Below, piece by piece: positions 43,207-52,166 of a stretch of DNA of 64,000 nt (positions are counted from its first letter, which is position 1; the number at the start of each line of letters is the position of its first letter). The stretch spans positions 1-64,000 of the forward strand of contig JAFEBL010000028.1 in assembly GCA_018242665.1 (NCBI GenBank), in the 5' to 3' direction. The notes beneath the pieces were generated by a model, which made no database searches, was not told the origin of the DNA, and saw nothing but the letters and a program-made list of their open reading frames with translations. The DNA is from Nitrospira sp. GTDB taxonomy: Bacteria > Nitrospirota > Nitrospiria > Nitrospirales > Nitrospiraceae. Position numbers and translations under genes: made by a program.

Positions 43207-43482
43207 CTAACCCCGCAGCGTGAACTTGATCTGCGCGATGTCCGGCCGTGGAATGCCGTTGATCAGAATATGCAGGTCCCGCAGTTCCTTCAATTTCGAC
43301 AATGTTGCGAGGTTGGCCTTGAAGTTGGCGACCCCGGTCTGCACGGTGCCGATCACGACTTCGGGATGTGGTGTGCCCACTTCGTGCCAGTCAATCACTT
43401 TCACGCCCTTCAGCCGTTTCTTGATGCTGCTGGCTGCTGCGCTTAATTTCACAGACCCGCGCCCACTGGGTTGTTTGGCCAT
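43207..43482 (-). CDS. Small protein next to radical SAM enzyme, possible modification substrate
   Basis: 91 residues: MAKQPSGRGSVKLSAAASSIKKRLKG is a basic, flexible start; the rest is VIDWHEVGTPHPEVVIGTVQTGVANFKANLATLSKLKELRDLHILINGIPRPDIAQIKF. It has no cysteine, so it is not a sactipeptide precursor of the classical kind. AAGGAGGG precedes the ATG at 43482. The 9-bp gap to the radical SAM gene suggests that they work together, as in RiPP systems. Alternatively it is a small structural partner. I know no family for it. Confidence 0.6.
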   Translation of the reverse strand: MAKQPSGRGSVKLSAAASSIKKRLKGVKVIDWHEVGTPHPEVVIGTVQTGVANFKANLATLSKLKELRDLHILINGIPRPDIAQIKFTLRG

Positions 43483-43873
43483 CGGAGCCCTCCTTTGTGT
43501 TGTGTGCTCGTGCTCGTTGGGACGCACGTGGTGATGAGATGGCGCACCATACAACTTCTAGGGAAAAACGACAAGCCCGACTTGGAATCGCCTGAGGATG
43601 AGACGCATCGACCTCCGGGGGTCTGTCTTGGAAGCGAGGGACGTGGAGTACGTAGGGTGCTAGGGGCCCGGGCCTCTTGCACCGCGCACTTCGCGGCCCT
43701 CCCGCGTGAGCCAAACTTTGATGTCGGGTGAAGTCGGGCAGGAGGGATGTCGTGAGGTAGGAAAAGGCCGTTGTCACAAATGCGAGAGAAACTTGTGCCT
43801 GCTGCCCTTCCTGCTAGAGTGATGGGGAGGGTGCGTGGATTATCAACTGTCCGTCACACAGCAAGGAGCGTAT
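43483..43873. other. Divergent intergenic region
   Basis: About 390 bp between divergent genes. It carries a weak promoter-like pair, TTGTGC (43793-43798) and TAGAGT (43815-43820), spaced 16 bp, before the next plus-strand gene. I see no RNA gene or reading frame with a ribosome site. Confidence 0.35.
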
Positions 43874-44152
43874 ATGGCCGACCTATTTCCAAGACATCCG
43901 AATACCGTCAAAGAGGTGATCGTCACCGATACAATGTGCCCATTGCACAACGAGCCGGTCAAGGTTCAATTTGAAATGAACGGCGTCCAGGGTAAAGCCA
44001 CCGTCAAGGAGCAATGTTCCATTCTGCATGTCGGCGAAACCTGCAACGAGGCCTGTAGGAACAATCCTGAAATTCTCAACGCCGTGCATCAGAAAATGCA
44101 GCAATTCCGGGAGGAGTCCGCACGCGAGATTCCTGTCATCGCGACTCCATAG
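43874..44152 (+). CDS. Small cysteine-containing protein of unknown function
   Basis: 92 residues. A CPLH motif (MCPLHNEPVKVQFEMNGVQ) and three further cysteines (EQCSILH, TCNEACRN) suggest a metal- or disulfide-stabilised fold. AAGGAG (43863-43868) lies five bases before the ATG at 43874; the longer frame from 43835 lacks a site. No family recognised. The neighbours are a radical SAM pair (divergent) and a degraded DUF1353 gene. Confidence 0.6.
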   Translation: MADLFPRHPNTVKEVIVTDTMCPLHNEPVKVQFEMNGVQGKATVKEQCSILHVGETCNEACRNNPEILNAVHQKMQQFREESAREIPVIATP

Positions 44153-44497
44153 ACCTCCGCCTCTATGCAATGGTGACGACGGCGCGACTGTAGGCGCTGG
44201 AGTTGCCGCCGGATCTGTCGGCCGCCTTCGCATCGCCTGCGGAGGCGGCGTACTATTCCTCTCCGGTCATTCTTCTTCTCGTTCGGTTCTCCGGCTAGTA
44301 TCTTTTCAGAAAATCTGGATCGGATCGAGGAACGCCGTCTCGGCCGTCCCATCGTGCCGGTCGACCACTGCGGCGATCGTCCTCGGCCGAAACAGATCAG
44401 CCCGGTTGGCTGCCCGACAGGGTGACGACTTGAGGATCACACCTTGCTACGGCAGGATGCACGCGTCCTGTCCCCAGTCACATCCGAGAAGATCGCC
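44153..44497. other. Intergenic stretch without supported gene
   Basis: About 345 bp. Overlapping short frames have no ribosome site and read as low-complexity arginine/serine translations. Nothing recognisable is seen. Confidence 0.4.
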
Positions 44498-44914
44498 ATG
44501 CGCAATACCGTCTATGTGCAGTTCACCAAGCACCCAGCTATCTGACCGCGCTCATTGATCAATTCGCTAGGATCGAGGAACAGATTGATCAAGGCGGGAC
44601 GGTCACGCTCAATGCGCGGGTTCAACAGTGATCTGGCCAGTATTCCGCGTCTCCTCTGGGCCATCGTCTCCTCATTCGAACTCTCGCTGATTGCGCCGAT
44701 CATGCACGACTTGCTGTATCGATGTGGAGGACAGGTAGTGTTGCCTCACGGTGAGGTCGCGCCGGCCGACAGACGATTCGGGCGGAAAGACGCCGATGAT
44801 CTGTTCCTGGAGTTGATGACGAGGGCGGAGATTGTCTATTGGAAACGCAGAGTGGCGTACCTGGCCGTACGGGCGTTTGGCCAGTCATCCTGGCAAGAGC
44901 CTGAGGGAAGGTAG
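44498..44914 (+). pseudogene. DUF1353-like gene, probably truncated or disrupted
   Basis: The last ~95 codons encode the DUF1353 core, FNSDLASIPRLLWAIVSSFELSLIAPIMHDLLYR followed by RRFGRKDADDLFLELM and VAYLAVRAFG, a phage-associated domain of unknown function. The usual N-terminal beta segment before DLASIPR is missing. In the same frame an ATG at 44498 encodes MRNTVYVQFTKHPAI and then meets TGA at 44543-44545. A +1 reading of the region after it gives YLTALIDQFARIEEQIDQGGTVTLNARVQQ and a stop. The 5' part therefore looks scrambled by frameshift or fusion. If the gene is still expressed it would start near 44555 without a clear ribosome site. Confidence 0.5.
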
Positions 44915-44965
44915 TGCTGCGGGGTCGTGCAGACGAAAACCGGCGAGGCACACACCGACGTCATC

Positions 44966-46231
44966 TTACGAGGGAGAAACCGGAAGCCGAGGCCCCGGTG
45001 CCGCGGGATGCGTGGCGAGCGCGCGATACAGGTGGAACAGGCGTGCCGGTTGTTTGAGGGACTTGGGATTATGGACGATGGACCCGAGCCCCACCATCCA
45101 GGCCCGCCGTGGTGATCCCTGCTTCATGGTGATGGCCGCGCTCGAGAGCATGTCGCCCAACACCCCGCGCATCGGAATGGTGTGAGCCTCCGGGGCGCTG
45201 GACGTGGCCTGTTTGATTTCTTCCCAGAAGACTCGCACGGCTTGCACGGGCTGATGAGATCCTCCCGCCAGTGTTCCTGCGATCCGTTGAATCCACTCCA
45301 TCACCGGGGCCTCATGCAGCAGCCAGGCTGAGGTCCGTAGCGACGCCAGCAGATGCTGTTTGGTCGGTTCCAGCCCCCCGCCGGTCCACCATCGTTGTCC
45401 GGCAATGGTGGCACAGACTGCCGCTCGCGCTTTGCGGCGAATGCGTTCGGCTTCAGGCGTCGCGGGTAATCGTGACAGGGCGCTCTCCACGATCCGGGGT
45501 AAACGGTCTTCATTGGTGCCGTTGACGATATTGCTGTACCACTTTCCCTTCTTGGAAAAGCGACCATGCGCGACAGGCCCGCCGCTGAGAAATGTCCAGG
45601 AGGTCAGCATCGATAAGCGGAGCGCCATATCGTAGTGTTCCATGGTTCGATGTTGCTCATTGAACCATCCCGCCGCTTCGAAGAGCTCCCGCCGTACGAG
45701 CCACGTGGGAGGGTGAAGAAAGTCTTCCGTGCGCGTCACAAACTCTTCAAACACCCGGCCTGACGGTGCCCATTCCGGCCACAAGATGAGGGGCGTGTCA
45801 CTCCCGGTCACGACACTTTGCCCGTAGACCACGCCTATGTCCGGATTGGCCTCAAGGACTGGTACTTGGATCATGAGTTTATGGGTGAGGAATTCGTCGT
45901 CATCATCCAAGAGGGCGACATACTTGCCCCTCGCCTCTTTGAGGCCGGCATTTCTGGCGCCCGATGCTCCGCGGTTTTCCGGCAAACGGATGTAGTGCAC
46001 GCCGGGAAACTCAGCCACGATCGGGCTCATATCTTCCGGTGAACAGTCGTCGACGACAATAACTTCGACATCGAACAGGTCCCCGGCTCGCTCCTGGTTC
46101 AATGCCGACGCGATGGCCGTTTTGAGTAACGGCGCGCGGTTATAGGTCGGAATGACGATGCTCACAAGCGGACGGCCGGAGGATCGTGTGGCCGCGAGTT
46201 GCGACGCTGTAGGAAAATGAGGTGTCGGCAT
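44966..46231 (-). CDS. Family 2 glycosyltransferase
   Basis: 421 residues. The GT-A core (~20-260) has VSIVIPTYNRAPLLKTAIASAL, VIVVDDCSPEDMSPIV, NRGASGARNAGLKEARGKYVALLDDDDEFL (the DxD-type metal site in LDDDDE) and WLVRRELFEAAGWFNEQHRTMEHYDMALRL. It transfers a sugar from a nucleotide donor, probably to a cell-surface polymer or lipid. The C-terminal ~150 residues are helical, without a membrane helix. The donor sugar is not predictable. No polysaccharide operon surrounds it. Confidence 0.9.
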   Translation of the reverse strand: MPTPHFPTASQLAATRSSGRPLVSIVIPTYNRAPLLKTAIASALNQERAGDLFDVEVIVVDDCSPEDMSPIVAEFPGVHYIRLPENRGASGARNAGLKEARGKYVALLDDDDEFLTHKLMIQVPVLEANPDIGVVYGQSVVTGSDTPLILWPEWAPSGRVFEEFVTRTEDFLHPPTWLVRRELFEAAGWFNEQHRTMEHYDMALRLSMLTSWTFLSGGPVAHGRFSKKGKWYSNIVNGTNEDRLPRIVESALSRLPATPEAERIRRKARAAVCATIAGQRWWTGGGLEPTKQHLLASLRTSAWLLHEAPVMEWIQRIAGTLAGGSHQPVQAVRVFWEEIKQATSSAPEAHTIPMRGVLGDMLSSAAITMKQGSPRRAWMVGLGSIVHNPKSLKQPARLFHLYRALATHPAAPGPRLPVSPS

Positions 46232-46599
46232 GAGACCCTGTCGAGCAGTGATTGAAGCGGCGAAGGAGAGCCCGCTGTCTTACCCTTGAAGTCGAATGTC
46301 GCAACATGAAGCAGCGAAATCTTCTCAAGTCGGTGTAATAAGCAAGCCTAGTGCCTTGATAGCCCATCTATGACGGCACAGATATAGACGTTGTGAGAAG
46401 ATGCGATTCGAACAGGCATTCGCGCAATTGGCCGTGACTGTCGAGTAGTCGTTGAGGGATGAGAGGGCGTAGAACTGACCAGATGGAACCGTGATGAGAT
46501 CGTTTCTGCACGGAGCGGGGTGAGCGAAAATGCTCGCTCGTGCTCGATCTTCTCCCGACCTACGCGCAGAAGGGAATGCGTTCTCGACAGTCTTCGGGT
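46232..46599. other. Intergenic region without supported gene
   Basis: About 370 bp between two minus-strand genes. It should contain the promoter of the glycosyltransferase gene. I see no RNA gene or credible frame. Confidence 0.4.
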
Positions 46600-47058
46600 T
46601 TACTTCACAAACGGTTGTCCGGATTTCTGCCATTCGTCGAGGCTCATGACCACGGCCGTCGTCTTGGTGAATCCCAATTCGGCGAGGGTCTGGGCCGCCA
46701 GTGACGCTCGATTGCCGCTTTGGCACTGGAGGTACAGGGGTTTCTCCATCTGGGGTGCGCCTGGAGACCCGACATGTTTCCAAATCTGGAACTCGAGCAC
46801 TCCGCGGGGAATATTCACGGCGCTGGGCACGTGGCCTGCAGCATATTCATGCGGTTCCCGAACATCGATGATGAGCGCCTCACCGGCATTGTCCACGACC
46901 TTTCGATAGTCTTCCATGCCGATGGTTTTGACGTGCTGCTGAGCAGCCTGCACCTTTTCCATGACCGCCGGAGGCAATGATTGCGCGAAGGTGGCCGGCG
47001 GACAAATCATCGTGATCGTGGGTAGCGCGAGCAGAGCGAACAGGAGCGATCTCGGCAT
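46600..47058 (-). CDS. Periplasmic rhodanese-like protein
   Basis: 152 residues. A signal peptide (~1-25, LLFALLALPTITMI, cut after TFA) precedes one rhodanese domain: ALIIDVREPHEYAAGHVPSAVNIPRG and LQCQSGNRASLAAQTLAELGF. Cys112 is the sulfur-carrying nucleophile in the CQSGNRAS loop. It probably handles sulfane sulfur in the periplasm; an ETHE1-like persulfide dioxygenase gene lies 11 kb downstream, but no operon links them. Confidence 0.9.
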   Translation of the reverse strand: MPRSLLFALLALPTITMICPPATFAQSLPPAVMEKVQAAQQHVKTIGMEDYRKVVDNAGEALIIDVREPHEYAAGHVPSAVNIPRGVLEFQIWKHVGSPGAPQMEKPLYLQCQSGNRASLAAQTLAELGFTKTTAVVMSLDEWQKSGQPFVK

Positions 47059-47349
47059 ACCGTCCTCTTTCTCTCATCCGGAAGCGAGGGTGGCGTTCAA
47101 ACGCCAGGAGATGATTGGTACTGTACGCCATTCACGGAGGCAGCTCAAGCGCTCGTCGGACAAGAGCGCTCTCGCAACACATCGATTCACAGTGTGCCGA
47201 TTCACATATGCCGCGGTGACGCTCCTGCTGTCGCATGATGAGACGCCAATGCAGCGAGGGGAGTCCCCTGTGGCATCTCCAGGTCGACTTTGACTAGGAT
47301 GGGGAGACGGCCTGCACGAGTGAACCGTCGAACGAAAGGAGCTCAGGTT

Positions 47350-47796
47350 ATGCCCGGCAATACCATACGACTGCATCGCGTGCTTCGTGGAACACCCGAG
47401 CGGATCTATCGCGCATTCTTAGATGCCGACGCGAAGGCCAAATGGTTGCCCCCGCACGGCTTCACCGGAAAGGTGCATCACCTGGAAGCCAAGGTAGGGG
47501 GAACGTATAAAATGTCCTTCACGAACTTTACGACCGGCAAGAGCCATTCATTCGGCGGGACCTATCTGGAGCTCGTGCCACACGAGCGCATCCGGTACTC
47601 GGATCGATTCGACGATCCGAATCTTCCCGGAGAGATGCAGGTCACGGTCACGCTGAAACGCGTCTTCTGTGGAACGGAGATGCATATCGTGCAGGAGGGG
47701 GTACCCGAAGTGATTCCGCTCGAGGCCTGCTATCTCGGCTGGCAGGAATCGCTGGTACTCTTGGCCCAGCTCGTCGATCCGGAGATTCAGGAGTAG
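47350..47796 (+). CDS. SRPBCC/AHSA1-type protein
   Basis: 148 residues, one START-like domain: RLHRVLRGTPERIYRAFLDADAKAKWLPPHGFTGKVHHLEAKVGGTYKMSFTNF and a C-terminal helix LGWQESLVLLAQLVDPEI. These proteins form a hydrophobic pocket and bind lipids or polyketides, or act as Hsp90-activator relatives. AAAGGAG lies eight bases before the ATG at 47350; an in-frame start at 47290 is not supported. It stands alone on its strand. Confidence 0.88.
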   Translation: MPGNTIRLHRVLRGTPERIYRAFLDADAKAKWLPPHGFTGKVHHLEAKVGGTYKMSFTNFTTGKSHSFGGTYLELVPHERIRYSDRFDDPNLPGEMQVTVTLKRVFCGTEMHIVQEGVPEVIPLEACYLGWQESLVLLAQLVDPEIQE

Positions 47797-47884
47797 CAGC
47801 AGGTTGGAGCTCCTCCAACCACATGGTACACTGCTCAGAACATAGTGTCCGATATCCAAACGAAGCACGGAAAGTGAGGCTACG

Positions 47885-48244
47885 ATGATACAGAAGAAGT
47901 CTGTCGCCATACTGCTATTGCTGCTGGCATTGATTCCTTCATTGAGCGAGGCACGATGCCGAACTGTGGGGGAGAGCGCCAGTTTGGGTAGCGAATACGG
48001 CACGTTTCCGCTCTATCCGGCTGAAGCAATGGTCGCAGCGGGGCAGAAACGGGACAGTGTCGCGCTGCAATGGGCCGGGTATGGTGTCGGGGTGCCGCTG
48101 TTTGTCGTCGCCATGCCGTTTGCCATGGTCGGCGCGGTCGGCGGCGCGGTCGCCCATCCGTGGACAAAATGTGAGGAGATCCACGGACGCCGCGAAACGG
48201 CAGCCGGTCGTGCCTCTCTCGTGGGTCAGTCTACGGAGCCGTGA
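47885..48244 (+). CDS. Small exported or membrane-anchored protein of unknown function
   Basis: 119 residues. A signal peptide (~1-23, SVAILLLLLALIPSLSEA) is followed by a short mature region and one hydrophobic segment (~67-90, GVGVPLFVVAMPFAMVGAVGGAVA). Two cysteines (RCRTV and KCEEI) flank it. No family recognised. The next gene is convergent. Confidence 0.6.
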   Translation: MIQKKSVAILLLLLALIPSLSEARCRTVGESASLGSEYGTFPLYPAEAMVAAGQKRDSVALQWAGYGVGVPLFVVAMPFAMVGAVGGAVAHPWTKCEEIHGRRETAAGRASLVGQSTEP

Positions 48245-48261
48245 CGCTGCTTGACCAGGCC

Positions 48262-49260
48262 CTAGTCGGATTTGCCGGCCGTCGCTCGCGAGCGGGTACG
48301 AAATTGCGCGGGTGGGAGACTAAATGCTCGTTTGAACGCGCGGTGAAACGAGGGTTCAGATTCGTAGCCGACCTCTCCCGCCACTTCGGCGACACTTTTG
48401 GATGTCGAGGCTAAGAATTGGGCCGCCAATTGCAGTCGCCAGCGTGTGAGATATCCGATGGGAGTATCCGACAGGTAGTGTCGGAATCGTTCTGCGAGCA
48501 CCGAGCGGGAGAGCCCGACTTCGTCCGCCAGTGTGGCGATGGTCCAGGGTCTTGCCGGATCTCGATGCAGACAGGCCAGGGCTTTCCCCACTTCAGGGTT
48601 TCGTACGCCGGCCAACCATCCCGTCTGCGTGGCCGGCAATTGCGCCACATAGCGCCGCAACGCTTCCACGAATAACACTTCCGATAGCTTCGCAAGCACC
48701 GCCTTTCCGCCTGGGCCAGTGGTCTCGGTCTGTCGGACCGAATAGAGGAGAGAGTCTTCCAGCCAGCGGCCGGACGGTTCGTCGCGAATGTGCAGAACCA
48801 CGATCGGCGGCAGTCCTGCAAGCAGCACCTGGCTAAGGTAACGCTCGCACGTCAGGTATCCACAGATCAGTTTTGTCATCTCGCCGCCACCGCCATATCG
48901 GGACAACATGCGGCCGTTGCTCAACACCTGTTGAAGTTGCACGGAGCTGTCCACCGGGGTCACCGGTGGGCCGTTTCCCATCACATGCGCATGGCCGTGA
49001 GGAACGATGACGAGATCTCCCGCGACCAGCGGCAGGAGACGCGTCTCGCCCTCAAGACGGGCATGGCCCTGTCCGTCCGTCAGGAGATGAAAAATAATGA
49101 CGTGTTTGGACGCGGCGGATAGGTAGGAGGCCATCGTCTCGGCATCAGGCTCGCGCATGCACCAGGGCGCAGAAAATTCTCCGTGGAAGAAGACGGCCCC
49201 GTCGAGCTTCACGGCCTGCAAGACCTCTGAGAGGACATCCATATCGATATGGCTCGCCAT
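48262..49260 (-). CDS. AraC-family transcriptional regulator with cupin-type sensor
   Basis: 332 residues. The N-terminal ~190 residues match the AraC-binding cupin type: GAVFFHGEFSAPWCM, IIFHLLTDGQGHARLEGE, LVAGDLVIVPHGHAHVMG. The C-terminal double helix-turn-helix (~225-325) includes WTIATLADEVGLSRSVLAERFRHYLSDTPIGYLTRWRLQLAAQFL and VAEVAGEVGYESEPSFHRAFKRAF. It diverges from a methyltransferase gene across 170 bp and is likely to control it. Confidence 0.9.
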   Translation of the reverse strand: MASHIDMDVLSEVLQAVKLDGAVFFHGEFSAPWCMREPDAETMASYLSAASKHVIIFHLLTDGQGHARLEGETRLLPLVAGDLVIVPHGHAHVMGNGPPVTPVDSSVQLQQVLSNGRMLSRYGGGGEMTKLICGYLTCERYLSQVLLAGLPPIVVLHIRDEPSGRWLEDSLLYSVRQTETTGPGGKAVLAKLSEVLFVEALRRYVAQLPATQTGWLAGVRNPEVGKALACLHRDPARPWTIATLADEVGLSRSVLAERFRHYLSDTPIGYLTRWRLQLAAQFLASTSKSVAEVAGEVGYESEPSFHRAFKRAFSLPPAQFRTRSRATAGKSD

Positions 49261-49391
49261 GAACGAGAAGCCCGGCTAACCAGGGCGGACGCGCGGATAG
49301 ATGATCCACAGCCTAGCATGCCTCTGCTAAGAGAGCCAGACGAGCGGAGAAGACGGCCGCCGCGTAGCAGGTTAGAGTAGGCGTGAGACGG

Positions 49392-49405
49392 GAAACGTGA
49401 AACGT
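49392..49405 (+). repeat. Tandem heptamer in the divergent AraC-methyltransferase region
   Basis: GAAACGTGAAACGT is a perfect two-copy tandem repeat; ACACGTACAC follows. Its place just upstream of the ribosome site of the methyltransferase gene and opposite an AraC-type gene makes it a candidate operator. Confidence 0.35.
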
Positions 49406-49430
49406 ACACGTACACAGGAAGGAGGCTCAC

Positions 49431-50252
49431 ATGACCACCAGCACGATGATGACCGATATGGATGTATTGAAGCAGAAGCTGCGGCACATCTGGACCGCGG
49501 GGGACTACGATCGGTTCTCGCGTTACCTGGAAGGAGGCGCGAGAGAGTTCTACGAACGGCTGCCGGTCGCCCCGGGCGCCAGACTGCTCGATGTGGGGTG
49601 CGGCTCCGGGCAATTGGCACTGATCGCCGCCAAGGACGGGCTGGAGGTCACCGGCGTGGATATCGCGCCAAACTGGGTGGAGCGGGCGCGAGCGCGGGCA
49701 CAGGCCGAAGGCCTGCGGGCGACGTTTGACCAGGGCGATGCGGAAGCCCTGCCCTATGTCGATAGTTCGTTTGATCTGGTGGTGAGCCTGCTGGGCGCCA
49801 TGTTTGCGCCGCGCCCCGAGTTAGTGGCCCGAGAACTGTTACGCGTGTGTGTGCCGGGCGGCGCCGTGGCGATGGCGAATTGGACGCCACAAGGATTTGT
49901 CGGGCAGATGTTCAAGACCGTTGCCAAGTTCATCGCGCCCTCAGGAATGCCCTCGCCGGTGTTGTGGGGAGAGGAGGCGACCGTCCGCGAACGATTGGGC
50001 TTGGGCCTCTCCTCGTTAAACCTGACGCGGCGGATCTATCGGCTCGACTATCCGTTCCCGCCCGCCGAGGTCGTAGATTTCTTCCGCGGATACTATGGTC
50101 CGATCAATCGCGCGTTTGCCTCGCTGGATGACAGCGGCAGGGAGCGCCTCAAGGGGGAATTGGAGCAGCTTTGGTCCCACCACAACCGGGCGCAGGATGG
50201 TGCCACACTCGTCGAGGCGGAATATCTGGAGATCATCGGCACGCGAGCGTAG
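49431..50252 (+). CDS. SAM-dependent methyltransferase, class I (UbiE/methyltransferase-11 type)
   Basis: 273 residues. Motif I is LLDVGCGSGQLALIAA (~52-67) with GVDIAPNWVERARARA and DQGDAEALPYVDSSFDLVVS following in order, then VPGGAVAMANWTPQGFVG. The C-terminal ~110 residues are a variable cap. The ATG has AAGGAGG nearby. It is followed by an AhpD-like gene after 32 bp, so the two may be co-transcribed, possibly under the divergent AraC regulator. The methyl acceptor is unknown. Confidence 0.9.
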   Translation: MTTSTMMTDMDVLKQKLRHIWTAGDYDRFSRYLEGGAREFYERLPVAPGARLLDVGCGSGQLALIAAKDGLEVTGVDIAPNWVERARARAQAEGLRATFDQGDAEALPYVDSSFDLVVSLLGAMFAPRPELVARELLRVCVPGGAVAMANWTPQGFVGQMFKTVAKFIAPSGMPSPVLWGEEATVRERLGLGLSSLNLTRRIYRLDYPFPPAEVVDFFRGYYGPINRAFASLDDSGRERLKGELEQLWSHHNRAQDGATLVEAEYLEIIGTRA

Positions 50253-50284
50253 TACCGTTACGCAGTCAACCAAGGAGGCCTATC

Positions 50285-50632
50285 ATGCCGCAGACCATCA
50301 CTACCCCTGGCCGAGAACAGGCTGTTGGATTGTACGACAAGACCAATCTGAGCAAAATGAAAGATCTCGCCTCGTTGGCGCCGGAAGCGATGCATGCGTT
50401 TGTCGCGTTCGATAAGGCGGCGCTGGCCGAGGGAGCGATTCCCAGAAGGTACAAGGAATTGATTGCGCTGGGCATCGCGTTCACGACGCAATGCCCCTAC
50501 TGCATCGATATTCATGCGAACAGTGCGCGCGAACTGGGCGTATCGGACAACGAGATTGCCGAAGTGGTGCTGGTGGCCGCCGCCTTACGCGCGGGCGGCG
50601 CCGTGACCCATGGAACACATGCGTTGAAGTGA
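50285..50632 (+). CDS. AhpD-like/carboxymuconolactone decarboxylase family protein
   Basis: 115 residues. FTTQCPYCIDIHANSARELGVSDNEIAEVVLVAAALRAGGAVTHG is the family signature, with the redox pair C70-x-x-C73 and H77. AhpD-like proteins reduce alkylhydroperoxides or quench reactive species. The AAGGAGG just upstream of ATG 50285 is clear. It is downstream of the methyltransferase gene on the same strand. Confidence 0.92.
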   Translation: MPQTITTPGREQAVGLYDKTNLSKMKDLASLAPEAMHAFVAFDKAALAEGAIPRRYKELIALGIAFTTQCPYCIDIHANSARELGVSDNEIAEVVLVAAALRAGGAVTHGTHALK

Positions 50633-50706
50633 TCTCAAGAGGTACAGGTGTTGATCACGGGAGGGAGAGACGGGCGGTGTGACGCCCCGAACTCCCTCCG
50701 GCTGGT

Positions 50707-51930
50707 TTACGACGCCGGCGGCTCGTCCATGGTGGATTGACTCCCAAACAGCAGCACAAATTCAGATCCGCCGCCTTCTCTCGGTTGCACCCACGCTCGC
50801 CCTCCGTGCCGCTGCGCCACCTGTTGAACGATGGCCAATCCAGCGCCGGTCCCACTCACTTCGCGTCCGACCGCCCGCTGAAACAATTGAAAAATCCGCT
50901 GTGCCTGAGACGGGTCAACGCCGATCCCGCGGTCCCGCACCACAATCCCCACGTGGGGTTGGGAGTCCTGTAGCAGCCGGAACGGGGCCAGATCGATCTC
51001 GGGAGCCTGCCCGGCTCGATGAAATTTCAGCGCGTTCGCGATCAAATTGTAGAGCGCCTGCGTGACCCAAGTTTTGTTGACACGAAATGAGGGAAAATTC
51101 TCGGCCACCAGGACGCGGGCGCCGGTGCGCTGGATCGTCTCGCCCAATTGGGTCAGGGCCGCCTTGATCAAGTCTTCCCCGCGGACCTCCTCGTGGGGCA
51201 TCTCCAACCGCTGTGCTCTCGATAGGGTAAGGAGATCTTCCATTAGTTGGTCCATCCGTTGCGCGGCACGGATGACACGATCGATGTAATCGATGCCTTT
51301 AGCATCCAGGCGGTCGCCGTAGCGCTCCCGTACCAGTTGCGAAAAATTTGAGATCGATCGCAGGGGTTCCCGCAGGTCATGTGAACTGACGTAGAGCAGG
51401 GTTTCCAGATCGCGATTCCGTTGCTGCAGCTCAGCGGTGCGCTCGTGCACGCGATGCTCCAGCTCCTCATTGGATCTGCGTAAGGCCTGTGCAGCTTGCT
51501 CGCGGTCCGTCACGTCGCGCGCGATGGCATAGAGGGTCCCATCGGGATGCGGCGAGGATTTCCAGGACAACAATCGCCAGGAGCCATCCTGATGCTGATA
51601 GCGGTTGTGAAACTCCAAGACCGGCTCGCCTTGCCCGATCTGGCGCTCAACCTCGAGCAGGGTGATCGCCCGGTCATCGGGGTGCACGAAATCGAGAAAC
51701 GGGCGACTCATCAATTCCCCAAGGCTCCAGCCTAACGTGCGTGTGAACGCCGGACTCAGCCGGATGAAATACCCTTCGGCATTGGCGATGCAGAGCATGT
51801 CCAGCGAGAGATCGAAGAAGTGCTCGATGTCCGTTTCGGCTTGCCGGCGCGCAGTGACTTGATGGTCGAGTTCACGGCGGAGCACCTGCATCTGCGGGGT
51901 ATCGTGCGGGGGAGGGGAGGAGAGGGGCAT
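50707..51930 (-). CDS. PAS-domain sensor histidine kinase
   Basis: 407 residues, cytoplasmic (no membrane segment). PAS domain ~35-145 (DIEHFFDLSLDMLCIANAEGYFIRLSPAFTRTLGWSLGELMSRPF...PDDR). A coiled coil (ALRRSNEELEHRVHERTAELQQRNRDLE) leads to the H-box SSHDLREPLRSISNFSQLV with the phospho-accepting His, and the ATP domain has NLIANALKFHRAG, RDRGIGVDPSQAQRIFQLFQR and GTGAGLAIVQQV. It is a phytochrome-like/bacteriophytochrome-type kinase without a bilin domain. No response regulator adjoins it. The orphan regulator at 653-1303 is far away. Confidence 0.93.
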   Translation of the reverse strand: MPLSSPPPHDTPQMQVLRRELDHQVTARRQAETDIEHFFDLSLDMLCIANAEGYFIRLSPAFTRTLGWSLGELMSRPFLDFVHPDDRAITLLEVERQIGQGEPVLEFHNRYQHQDGSWRLLSWKSSPHPDGTLYAIARDVTDREQAAQALRRSNEELEHRVHERTAELQQRNRDLETLLYVSSHDLREPLRSISNFSQLVRERYGDRLDAKGIDYIDRVIRAAQRMDQLMEDLLTLSRAQRLEMPHEEVRGEDLIKAALTQLGETIQRTGARVLVAENFPSFRVNKTWVTQALYNLIANALKFHRAGQAPEIDLAPFRLLQDSQPHVGIVVRDRGIGVDPSQAQRIFQLFQRAVGREVSGTGAGLAIVQQVAQRHGGRAWVQPREGGGSEFVLLFGSQSTMDEPPAS

Positions 51931-52166
51931 GATGGGAGATCTTAGTCAAACCGCTCGCATCGTTCAAGTCTCTGTTGTGCCGTTGCCGCAAGGCCTCGCG
52001 ATCGAGGCGCCTCCTTTGATTTTACGCCATCACCGGGTCTCCCTTTCTGCCGGGGAGACAAGGGTGGGGCGTTTGTCCTGGGTGTAGACAAGCCCCGGTT
52101 GCCGCACGATCGTTGCTGAACCAAAAACTCCTTGGTGCCCTCTGGGTCCTGGGCTACAGTGTGACC

